Assembly: GCA_029582155.1 (NCBI GenBank)
Contig: CM055907.1
Coordinates: 28,908,432 to 28,972,431, forward strand
Length of the DNA: 64,000 nt
Direction: 5' to 3'
DNA from: Panopea generosa
Taxonomy: Eukaryota; Mollusca; Bivalvia; Adapedonta; Hiatellidae
In this document: piece by piece, positions 11,744 to 22,269 of the stretch
Position numbering within the stretch: the first letter of the stretch is position 1
How the letters are laid out: each line of letters begins with the position of its first letter
The notes under the pieces: model-generated
What the model saw: the letters and a program-made list of their open reading frames with translations, nothing else
Told to the model about the DNA's origin: nothing
Database searches by the model: none
Program-made: the position numbers and the translations under genes

Positions 11744-12151
11744 CATTATATTGAATAACAATAAAAAAGGCAAGTCAAGAAGTCGTATTGCATACAAATG
11801 TATAAGAAGTGTTTCACCTCACTTCATTCATACTTTCACTGCGTTTTATAACAGGTGTGAAAAGCATATTTTTATTCGTAGCCTTTGTATATCTGTTCTC
11901 TGATAAGAAATTAAACTATAAACGTACGTTTTTAACCTTCATATATTTTCTGACTTTAAATATTTCCAACTATTCAAAGTGCAATGTCACCAGTATTTAG
12001 CTATATGCTGGATCCGCTCTTGATCAAAATAACGTCATTAACGCCAAAACGTATATAACCTGACGTCATTATATAAACATATAACTTGCACAGGCGGCAG
12101 TATCAGTGTTTGGATTAGATCTACCGCCTTTACCGATAAAGAAAAAAAAAT

Positions 12152-12187
12152 CCCCCCCCCCGCCCCCCCCCCCCCCCCCCTACCCCC
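12152..12187. repeat. Poly-C tract
   Basis: About 30 C residues interrupted by a single G and followed by TACCCCC. Likely unstable in length. Confidence 0.9.
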
Positions 12188-12341
12188 TCTTTCGGAAATT
12201 ACAACCAGTTATAGTGTTAACCAGCACTGGGTCGTGGATAAATCTCTAAATTTGATCGGTGAAATAGTTGATTGAATGCAGTTGGTGTAACCATGGCCCA
12301 GTGTGGAGTTGGTAACCTTGTCTATATATCTAAATCCATAG

Positions 12342-12372
12342 CCCCCCCCCCCCCACCCCACACACACACACC
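12342..12372. repeat. Poly-C / (CA)n compound microsatellite
   Basis: A run of 13 C, an A, CCCC and then (AC)n. This is the second of two C-homopolymers within 200 bp. Confidence 0.9.
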
Positions 12373-13129
12373 TTTTGTTTTTTTAAGCTTTTTGGCAATT
12401 TTTTTAAAGGGAGGTGATTTTTTTTCTTTATCGGTAAAGAGGGTATTCCAAACAACGATATGCTGCCTGTGTCAGCATGAAAACAGAAGAACGTTTCGTT
12501 TGAACTATTAATTCGGTTACCGGGTGAAACCGGTTTCGACAGAATAAGTGGTCAATAGTTCATTTTTGAAGGAATAAGTGGTCAATAGTTCATTTTATTT
12601 GACCTGATTAGTTCGGGTTTCAACCAATCAGACTGAAGCATTCATGATGATATATACATGAACTACTATTGTATGGGATATATATATGCGTCCAAGTTAG
12701 TGTAGTCTGCTATCGCATGGGATGGGAAATACAAACTTGAAAATGTTCAATAGAAGCCACCTGGTACTTCCTTCCTGATGCACTGGCATCATTGACGTAT
12801 CGTGCCAATATTCTGTATCTCCGGAATGGAGATGCAAATGTCAGATGCAGAGAGTCTATATATTTCTTTTAATCGTAATTAAAAAGCCACGGAGGTCTTG
12901 TTATAAAACTTACGAATTCCATTGTCATCATCATCATCATCATCATCATCATCTTCTTTTTCTTCATTATCATCACCGTTATTATTATATAATTATATGT
13001 ATCAACGTTAGTTTTAATAAAATTAGATGCTCAATCATGCGCCCCAGAAAGAAAAAAGTACATTTATTAACCCCGCCTTGTTGTTCAAGTAACCAACTGC
13101 GTCTTTAGCGGTGTCGGTCGGGTTTTTAT
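12373..13129. other. Intergenic stretch with short direct repeats and (TCA)n
   Basis: Contains a direct duplication of GAATAAGTGGTCAATAGTTC (about 12542 and 12571). A ~45-bp segment near 12670-12720 is related to 11477-11545 (TATGCGTCCA-GTTAGAATAGTCTGCTAT). A (TCA)n run lies at 12925-12953. No gene seen. Confidence 0.6.
12925..12953. repeat. (TCA)n microsatellite
   Basis: Nine to ten perfect TCA triplets. Confidence 0.95.
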
Positions 13130-13552
13130 TCAACTCATCACCATGAAACAACTCTGCTGGAGTGAGGTAATAATTGTGTGATGAAGTTCTGTTGTACGCA
13201 GTGGACTTGTCGAAGCCACCATGTATTCAAGGTCCGAGATATGACGGCCATCACGGAGCGGGGTATATACGGTTACATTGTACGGGTTCCATCACCATAA
13301 GAGTGTGTTAAGATAATTTCGAGCGGGATTGCGTGCGTATATCGTGCATCACACGTTTTGTAGCAGTCCATGAACTTCTGATGCAATCATTGACTTCATT
13401 GTTAACAATTCTTGGATTTGTGGTCTTAGCAACCCAGCAGTATCATCAGCGAACCCGTGTTTGCGGTTGTTGATACCCGTGGCTCTTGGCTTCGTTACCA
13501 TGAACCATTTGTGACAAGAGGCTACATTGGTAACTGCAGGTTCTTTGTATCC
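13130..13552 (-). pseudogene. Coding-like terminal fragment with two in-frame stops
   Basis: On the minus strand from 13552 a single frame of 141 codons runs to TGA at 13130-13132, immediately followed by AATAAA. It is broken by two internal TGA codons (one at 13349-13351). The first 67 codons contain KWFMVTKPRATG and KHGFADDTAGLL. After the stops the frame continues with VTVYTPLRDGRHISDLEYM and LRTTELHHTII, which still looks coding in composition. The region is GC-richer than its surroundings. FADDT resembles the catalytic box of reverse transcriptases, but the other RT motifs were not found. I do not recognise the family. It may be the degraded 3' end of the same minus-strand gene represented at 19207-19518. 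Confidence 0.4.
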
Positions 13553-13598
13553 ATTTTATATTTACAAAGACTGAACAAGTCGTCTGTTAAGTGTTAAC

Positions 13599-16500
13599 CG
13601 TAGTTATCGTTGTCTGGAATAACTTGCATGAGCTCATCAATTTTCCCGTAGCGGACCGCCATTGGAGAATCCATAGTTGTCATGTTTGTCGTAGTTATCG
13701 TTGTCTGGAATAACTTGCATGAGCTCATCGTGTTTCCCGTAGCGGACCGCAATTGGAGAATCCATAGTTGTCATGTTTGTCGTAGTTATCTTTGTCTGGA
13801 ATAACTTGCATGAGCTCATCAATTTTCCCGTAGCGGACCGCAATTGGAGAATCCATAGTTGTCATGTTTGTCGTAGTTATCGTTGTCTGGAATAACTTGC
13901 ATGAGCTCATCAATTTTCCCGTAGCGGACCGCAATTGGAGAATCCATAGTTGTCATGTCTGTCATAGTTATCGTTGTCTGGAATAACTTGCATGAGCTCA
14001 TCGTGTTTCCCGTAGCGGACCGCAATTGGAGAATCCATAGTTGTCATGTCTGTCATAGTTATCGTTGTCTGGAATAACTTGCATGAGCTCATCAAGTTTC
14101 CCGTAGCGGAACGCAATTGGAGAATCCATAGTTGTCATGTCTGTCGTAGTTATCGTTGTCTGGAATAACTTGCATGAGCTCATCGTGTTTCCCGTAGTGG
14201 ACCGCAATTGGAGAATCCATAGTTGTCATGTCTGTCGTAGTTATCGTTGTCTGGAATAACTTGTATGAGCTCATCGTGTTTCCCGTAGCGGACCGCAATT
14301 GGAGAATCCATAGTTGTCATGTTTGTCGTAGTTATCGTTGTCTGGAATAACTTGTCTGTTAAGTGTTAACCGTAGTTATCTTTGTCTGGAATAACTTGCA
14401 TGAGCTCATCAAGTTTCCCGTAGCGGACCGCAATTGGAGAATCCATAGTTGTCATGTCTGTCGTAGTTATCGTTGTCTGGAATAACTTGTATGAGCTCAT
14501 CGTGTTTTCCGTAGCGGACCGCAATTGGAGAATCCATAGTTGTCATGTCTGTCGTAGTTATCATTGTCTGGAATAACTTACATGAGCTCATCAATTTTCC
14601 CGTAGCGGACCGCATTTGGAGAATCCATAGTTGTCAAGTCTGTCGTAGTTATCGTTGTCTGAAATAACTTGCATGAGCTCATCGTGTTTCCCGTAGCGGA
14701 CCGCAATTGGAGAATCCATAGTTGTCATGTCTGTCGTAGTTATCGTTGTCTGGAATAACTTGCATGAGCTCATCGTGTTTTCCGTAGCAGACCGCAATTG
14801 GAGAATCCATAGTTGTCATGTTTGTCGTAGTTATCGATGTCTGGAATAACTTGCATGAGCTCATCAAGTTTCCCGTAGCGGAACGCAATTGGAGAATCCA
14901 TAGTTGTCAAGTCTGTCGTAGTTATCTTTGTCTGGAATAACTTGCATGAGCTCATCAAGTTTCCCGTAGCGGACCGCAATTGGAGAATCCATAGTTGTCA
15001 TGTCTGTCGTAGTTATCGTTGTCTGGAATAACTTGCATGAGCTCATAGTGTTTTCCGTAGCAGACCGCAATTGGAGAATCCATAGTTGTCATGTTTGTCA
15101 TAGTTATCGATGTCTGGAATAACTTGCATGAGCTCATCAATTTTCCCGTAGCGGACCGCAATTGGAGAATCCATAGTTGTCATGTTTGTCGTAGTTATCT
15201 TTGTCTGGAATAACTTGCATTAGCTCATCAAGTTTCCCGTAGCGGAACGCAATTGGAGAATTCATAGTTGTCATATTGGTCGTAGTTATCTTTGTCTGGA
15301 ATAACTTGCATGAGCTCATCAATTTTTCCGTAGCGGACCGCATTTGGAGAATCCATAGTTGTCAAGTCTGTCGTAGTTATCGTTGTCTGGAATAACTTGC
15401 ATGAGCTCATCGTGTTTCCCGTAGCGGACCGCAATTGGAGAATCCATAGTTGTCATGTTTGTCGTAGTTATCGTTGTCTGGAATAACTTGCATGAGCTCA
15501 TCAAGTTTCCCGTAGCGGACTGCAATTGGAGAATCCATAGTTGTCATGTCTGTCGTGGTTATCTTTGTCTGGAATAATTTGCATGAGCTCATCAATTTTC
15601 CCGTAGCGGACCGCATTTGGAGAATCCATAGTTGTCATGTTTGTCGTAGTTATCTTTGTCTGGAATAACTTGCATGAGCTCATCAATTTTCCCGTAGCGG
15701 ACCGCAATTGGAGAATCCATAGTTGTCATGTCTGTCGTAGTTATCGTTGTCTGGAATAACTTGCATGAGCTCATCATGTTTCCCGTAGCGGAACGCAATT
15801 GGAGAATCCATAGTTGTCATGTCTGTCGTAGTTATCGTTGTCTGGATTAACTTGCATGAGCTCATCAAGTTTCCCGTAGCGGACCGCAATTGGAGAATCC
15901 ATAGTTGTCATGTCTGTCGTAGTTATCGTTGTCTGGAATAACTTGCATGAGCTCATCAAGTTTCCCGTAGCGGACCGCAATTGGAGAATCCATAGTTGTC
16001 ATGTCTGTAGTAGTTATCGTTGTCTGGAATAACTTGCATGAGCTCATCAAGTTTCCTGTAGCGGAACGCAATTGGAGAATCCATTGTTGTCATGTCTGTC
16101 GTAGTTATCATTGTCTGGAATAACTTGCATGAGCTCATCATGTTTCCCGTAGCGGACCGCAATTGGAGAATCCATAGTTGTCATGTTTGTCGTAGTTATC
16201 GTTGTCTGGAATAACTTGCATGAGCTCATCAAGTTTCCCGTAGCGGACCGCAATTGGAGAATCCATAGTTGTCATGTTTGTCGTAGTTATCTTTGTCTGG
16301 AATAACTTGCATGAGCTCATCAATTTTCCCGTAGCAGACCGCAATTGGAGAATCCATAGTTGTCATGTCTGTAGTAGTTATCGTTGTCTGGAATAACTTG
16401 CATGAGCTCATCGTGTTTCCCGTAGCGGACCGCAATTGGAGAATCCATAGTTGTCATGTTTGTCGTAGTTATCTTTGTCTGGAATAACTTGCATGAGCTC

Positions 16501-19186
16501 ATCAATTTTCCAGTAGCGGACCGCAATTGGAGAATCCATAGTTGTCATGTCTGTCGTAGTTATCGTTGTCTGGAATAACTTGCATGAGCTCATCAAGTTT
16601 CCCGTAGCGGACCGCAATTGGAGAATCCATAGTTGTCATGTTAGTCGTAGTTATCGTTGTCTGGAATAACTTGCATGAGCTCATCATGTTTTCCGTAGCG
16701 GACCGCAATTGGAGAATCCATAGTTGTCATGTTTGTCGTAGTTACCTTTATCTGGAATAACTTGCATGAGCTCATCATTTTTTCCCGTAGCGGAACGCAA
16801 TTGGAGAATCCATAGTTGTCATGTTTGTCGTAGTTATCGTTGTCTGGAATAACTTGCATGAGCTCATCATTTTTTCCCGTAGCGGAACGCAATTGGGGAA
16901 TCCATAGTTGTCATGTCTGTCGTAGTTATCGTTGTCTGGAATAACTTGCATGAGCTAATCAAGTTTTCCGTAGCGGACCGCAATTGGATAATCCATAGTT
17001 GTCATGTTTGTCGTAGTTATCGTTGTCTGGAATAACTTGCATGAGCTCATCATGTTTCCCGTGGCGGAACGTAATTGGCAAATCCATTGTTGTCATGTCT
17101 GTCGTAGTTATCATTGTCTGGAATAACTTGCATGAGCTCATCAAGATTCCCGTAGCGGACCGCAATTGGAGAATCCATAGTTGTCATGTCTGTCGTAGTT
17201 ATCGTTGTCTGGAATAACTTGCATGAGCTCATCGTGTTTCCCGTAGCGGACCGCAATTGGAGAATCCATAGTTGTCATGTTTGTCGTAGTTATCGTTGTC
17301 TGGAATAACTTGCATGAGCTCATCGTGTTTCCCGTAACGGACCGCAATTGGAGAATCCATAGTTGTCATGTTTGTAGTAGTTATCGTTGTCTGGAATAAC
17401 TTGCATGAGCTCATCGTGTTTCCCGTAGCGGACCGCAATTGGAGAATCCATAGTTGTCATGTTTGTCGTAGTTATCGTTGTCTGGAATAACTTGCATGAG
17501 CTCATCAAGTTTCCCGTAGCGGACCGCAATTGGAGAATCCATAGTTGTCATGTCTGTCGTAGTAATCGTTGTCTGAAATAACTTGCATGAGCTCATCAAT
17601 TTTCCCGTAGCGGACCGCAATTGGAGAATCCATAGTTGTCATGTCTGTCGTAGTTATCGTTGTCTGGAATAACTTGCATGAGCTCATCAAGTTTCCCGTA
17701 GCGGAACGCAATTGGAGAATCCATAGTTGTCATGTCTGTCGTAGTTATCGTTGTCTGGAATAACTTGCATGAGCTCATCGTGTTTCACGTAGCGGACCGC
17801 AATTGGAGAATCCATAGTTGTCATGTTTGTCGTAGTTATCGTTGTCTGGAATAACTTGCATGAGCTCATCGTGTTTCCCGTAGCGGACCGCAATTGGAGA
17901 ATCCATAGTTGTCATGTTTGTCGTAGTTATCGTTGTCTGGAATAACTTGCATGAGCTCATCAAGTTTCCCGTAGCGGACCGCAATTGGAGAATCCATAGT
18001 TGTCATGTCTGTCGTAGTTATCGTTGTCTGGAATAACTTGCATGAGCTCATCGTGTTTCCTGTAGCGGACCGCAATTGGAGAATCCATAGTTGTCATGTT
18101 TGTCGTAGTTATCGTTGTCTGGAATAACTTGCATGAGCTCATCAATTTTCCCGTAGCGGACCGCAATTGGAGAATCCATAGTTGTCATGTTTGTCGTAGT
18201 TATCGTTGTCTGGAATAACTTGCATGAGCTCATCAAGTTTCCCGTAGCGGACCGCAATTGGAGAATCCATAGTTGTCATGTCTGTCATAGTTATCGTTGT
18301 CTGGAATAACTTGCATGAGCTCATCGTGTTTCCTGTAGCGGACCGCAATTGGAGAATCCATAGTTGTCATGTTTGTCGTAGTTATCGTTGTCTGGAATAA
18401 CTTGCATGAACTCATCAATTTTCCCGTAGCGGACCGCAATTGGAGAATCCATAGTTGTCATGTCTGTCATAGTTATCGTTGTCTGGAATATTTTGCATGA
18501 GCTCATCGTGTGTCCCGTAGCGGACCGCAATTGGAGAATCCATAGTTGTCATGTTTGTCGTAGTTATCGTTGTCTGGAATAACTTGCATGAGCTCATCAA
18601 TTTTCCCGTAGCGGACCGCAATTGGAGAATCCATAGTTGTCATGTCTGTCATAGTTATCGTTGTCTGGAATAACTTGCATGAGCTCATCATGTTTTCCGT
18701 AGCGGACCGCAATTGGAGAATCCATAGTTGTCATGTCTGTCATAGTTATCGTTGTCTGGAATAACTTGCATGAGCTCATCGTGTTTTCTGTAGCGGACCG
18801 CAATTGGAGAATCCATAGTTGTCATGTCTGTCGTAGTTATCGTTGTCTGGAATAACTTGCATGAGCTCATCGTGTTTTCCGTAGCGGACCGCAATTGGAG
18901 AATCCATAGTTGTCATGTTTGTCGTAGTTATCGTTGTCTGGAATAACTTACATGAGCTCATCAATTTTCCCGTAGCGGACCGCAATTGGAGAATCCATAG
19001 TTGTCATGTTTGTCGTAGTTATTGTTGTCTGGAATAACTTGCATGAGCTCATCAATTTTCCCGTAGCGGAACGCAATTGGAGAATCCATAGTTGTCATGT
19101 TTGTCGTAGTTATTGTTGTCTGGAATAACTTGCATGAGCTCATCAAGTTTCCCGTAGCGGACCGCATAGTTGTCATGTTTGTCAAT
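13599..19186. repeat. 91-bp tandem array (~61 copies)
   Basis: Unit of 91 bp: CGTAGTTATCGTTGTCTGGA, then ATAACTTGCATGAGCTCATC, then AA-TTTCCCGTAGCGGACCGC, then AATTGGAGAATCCATAGTTG and TCATGTTTGT. Copies are highly similar, with a limited set of recurring variants (CAA/CGTG before TTTCCC; CTTTG/CGTTG; TTTGTC/CTGTC). SacI-type GAGCTC occurs in almost every unit. Because 91 is not divisible by three, the frame rotates and every minus-strand 68-69-aa frame ends after two and a bit units, so the array is not a repetitive protein. There is one structural interruption near 14353-14378. Confidence 0.97.
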
Positions 19187-19206
19187 CCTTCCATAAGATA
19201 TTGGGT

Positions 19207-19359
19207 TTATATGAAATCTGGCGTACATTGTCCATAATATGTCAACTTATGTGAAATATCATTATTGTAGACATGCCATCCACAATCGAGAAATCCTTGA
19301 GGTCTATATGTTTTGATTTGATGACACAGAATGCGATAGTACCACTGGTTCACCATCAT
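19207..19359 (-). CDS. Candidate terminal exon of unidentified minus-strand gene
   Basis: On the minus strand an acceptor-like GTAACAG precedes 19359. A 50-codon frame runs to TAA at 19207-19209. It encodes VNQWYYRILCHQIKTYRPQ and GFLDCGWHVYNNDISHKL, rich in Trp, Tyr and Cys and protein-like. The entry phase (0) agrees with the exit phase of the exon at 19418-19518. The implied intron is only 58 bp, short for a mollusc, so an alternative reading frame through it (FTNGYIVNVTDDGEPVVL) is possible. No family recognised. Confidence 0.35.
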   Translation of the reverse strand: MMVNQWYYRILCHQIKTYRPQGFLDCGWHVYNNDISHKLTYYGQCTPDFI

Positions 19360-19417
19360 CTGTTACGTTTACTATATAGCCGTTGGTAAAAAAGAACATT
19401 TTCAAACTGACACTTAC

Positions 19418-19518
19418 CGCCTGTTTCTGACGTATGTCTGGCCTTGTTTTGTAAGCGTCCATGAAATGTCTGTCATGAAATGTTTGTGTTAGACCTGACG
19501 GTAAACCCTGGTATGATT
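19418..19518 (-). CDS. Candidate internal exon of unidentified minus-strand gene
   Basis: On the minus strand a strong acceptor TTTTTCAAATTTCAG is followed by 101 nt encoding SYQGLPSGLTQTFHDRHFM and DAYKTRPDIRQKQA, then the consensus donor GTAAGT. It enters in phase 1 and leaves in phase 0. Splice signals and composition support a real or recently dead exon. The function is unknown. The upstream gene part would lie at higher coordinates, beyond the LINE. Confidence 0.45.
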
Positions 19519-19559
19519 CTGAAATTTGAAAAATGTCGTGAAAAAGAGACAATATAAAA

Positions 19560-21860
19560 CGAACTGCAAAGATCACTGGAAAATTAAATGATTGGTTTAA
19601 ATATAAAAAGATTCGAAAAAAAGTAAACAATTTGCAAAATGACATTTTTTTTAGTAACTTAGAAATAAATTTAGCTGACTTGCAGTATAACAATAAAAGG
19701 TGATTTTGGAAAATAAAACACCATTTGGTTAAGAGTAACAATACGTCTTTTAACATTCCTCCAATTTGTGTAACGTCCCAAAATGGTCAAAACAAAATAT
19801 TTACTACTAATCATGAAACAGCAGATTGTTTGAATGATTATTTTTCTTCAATCTCTAGCGTAGATGGCTCAAGTGTAACGCTTCCTATACTCAATTTTAG
19901 AACACAAAATCGAATTGATAGTTAAATATTACTCAAACTGAAATTAATGATATTATCTCCTAAATTAATACAAATAAAGCCAATGGTCAAGATCAAATAA
20001 GCCATAAAATGTGTTCAGACTCTATCACAAAACAGTTAGCTATTATTTTTAACCGTTCTATACAAGACAGTATTTTCCCAAACGCATGGAAGATAGCTCA
20101 AGTTACTCCAATCTTCAAAAAGGGAGATAAAACATTAACTATAGACTCGTTTCACTTCAAAGCTGTTGTGGAAAGATTCTTGAAAGATAAGTTTTTAAAA
20201 ATATGTATAGCTTCTTCTTGACAAATCAACTATTGTACAAATATAAGTTTAGCCACAGTACAACTTATCAATTAGTCGACATATATCACCATCTCTGTCT
20301 AACACTGGATAATTATCAGTCATGTATGGTGTTATGCGATATCTCAAAAGCGTTTGACAGAGTATGGCAAAAGGGACTGCTTTCCAAACTACGCAAAAAC
20401 GGAATTAATGGAAAGTTATTCAATTGGGTATGATATCAAATACTTAGTCACTACTTAGTCTTTCAAGATTATATACTGATGATAGTTCTTTATTTTATTC
20501 TGCTGTAACCATTCAAGAAATTAAAGGCATACTTAATTACGATTTAACAACAATAACAGAATGGTCAAAACAATGGTTGGTTAATTTCAATCCAAATAAA
20601 ACTGAAGCAATGTTCTTTATCCTAAAAAGTGATAACCTTCATCCACATTTGATTTTTGATAACACAGTAAATCAAATATACTGAGCATATGTTCGACTTA
20701 TTCTCGTGTATGCATCTATTGTATGGGGCGGTTGTACAGTTTCCTCTTCTGAATCCCTTGAAAAGAAGCTTCAAAACGAAGCAGCTCGTATAGTTACCAG
20801 GTTTACACGTTAGATAATCTATATAAAGAATGTGGTTGGGAAACTCTATCCAAAAAAAACTGAAAAAAAGAAAGTCAAAAACTTGCTTTATGTTTAAATC
20901 AGTTAATCGTATGGTTCCTGAGTATATAAATGCTATTGTGCCTCCCCTTGTTGGTGATATTACACGGTATCTATTATTATCTATACACGTTTTTTAAAAA
21001 ATCTTGTATTCCATTTTTGATATCATTATGGAATTCTTTAGAAACAGATATAAGACAATCAGCATCCTACTCTGATTTTAAGAAAAGTTTGCATTCTTCT
21101 TCCTCTGGCACGAATGAGATCCCTGGTTACTTCTTACATGGAAATCGATATTTATCAGTTATCCATGCTAGAATTAGAAAAAAAATTGTAGCGAACTTAA
21201 TAATGACCTTTTTCTTAATCACTTAAGGTGATTGTTACAATGGAGTAGAAAATACTGAACATCTTTTTTCAATGCAGTCATTATTCACTTTTCCAATCTA
21301 CGAGAGAATTTTATCTGCTTAATATTAATGTATTACTATTTTTTTCGAAAAAAGAATCTAACTTTGGACGAAAACATTTAAATAGACAAGCTGTTCAGGA
21401 CTATATTAAAGTACAAACCGGTTTTCAAATTAATAGTAAACTATCTTGCGTTCCGTAAACATTTAATAAGCTTTCCAAATATGACAAAGGTACATGTATA
21501 ATGTGACAAATAGCAAATATATTTATGCAATGTTGAATGTTTATATATATACATATTTATTCACGGGTTCACACTGTCGTCTATTTACAAAAAAAACTCG
21601 TTTAATAATAACCTATGTTAAATACACATTTAGTATTTTAAAGTTTGTTATAAGTCTTTTTTTCCTCTGCTCTTATTCTCTTACAATTATGTCTTTTTGC
21701 TCCTTCATATTTTTTTTTATTTGCTTGCAATTGCCATACTCTATATGTTATTTGTTAAACTGTAGTGGGAGGGCCGAATCTAATGTTGGAAGAACTTGTA
21801 GCCCAACCTCATTTCTGTAGACATGCATGTATATGAATAGAAATACAATATGTTTAAACC
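19560..21860 (+). mobile_element. Dead non-LTR retrotransposon (Jockey/CR1-like RT)
   Basis: Remnant of a LINE ORF2 in broken frames. An N-terminal linker (NHETADCLNDYFSSIS near 19805-19860) leads to the palm region IFNRSIQDSIFPNAWKIAQV then TPIFKKGDK near 20040-20130. Motif A is CDISKAFDRVWQKGLLSKL at about 20338-20394 and the catalytic box YTDD at 20472-20483. A thumb region has EWSKQWLVNFNPNKTEAMFF, and a C-terminal VYASIVWGG...LQNEAARIVT segment lies at about 20705-20810. The QG-containing motif between A and YTDD is missing (deletion near 20433-20460), and stops and frameshifts are frequent. The 3' end is AT-rich and appears to finish near 21850. Dead copy; family assignment to the Jockey/CR1 group is approximate. 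Confidence 0.8.
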
Positions 21861-21884
21861 AGTCTGTCACTAGAGAACGTAGGT

Positions 21885-22097
21885 TCAAGCGTGTTGGTGT
21901 TGTTCATTCGCCTTGAAGGTTTTGAAATAAGTCGTCCAGTCGCGGAGTTGTTTATCTTGATTGTGAAAAGCTCTAAAGTATTCCCGCATTTCAGCAACCT
22001 GATCTGAAACATTATGCTTGCTAAGAACTGACGGGGAAACTGGAGGGATGGGAAAATCTGCTACAGTGTTGATGTCTTTCGTAACAATCGATGGCAT
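21885..22097 (-). CDS. Unidentified minus-strand ORF (70 aa)
   Basis: ATG at 22097 to TGA at 21885. It encodes MPSIVTKDINTVADFPIPP, then a likely helical AEMREYFRAFHNQDKQLRDW. The composition is protein-like and less AT-rich than the flanks. It sits just upstream, in minus-strand terms, of the exon at 19418-19518, separated by the LINE. None of its possible GT donors gives the phase 1 needed to join that exon directly, so either an intermediate exon is lost or this is unrelated. No family recognised. Confidence 0.35.
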   Translation of the reverse strand: MPSIVTKDINTVADFPIPPVSPSVLSKHNVSDQVAEMREYFRAFHNQDKQLRDWTTYFKTFKANEQHQHA

Positions 22098-22269
22098 ATT
22101 CGGTTTGAATCATTGTGCCTCGCCGGGGACGCAACACCATCGAGTATTGCGATTATCTCAATCAAGTTTAACCGTTATATCGTAGTTTGAATGGTCGTGA
22201 AAGGCAGCTATAGAGCTACCTGCTGACAAAGTATTTGTTTGATACGTCATGGTTAAATCACTGTTGTCT

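Noticed and set aside
13599-19186. CRISPR-like array or repetitive protein
   Set aside because: Units are contiguous 91-bp tandem copies without unique spacers, in a eukaryotic genome, and the frame shifts every unit.
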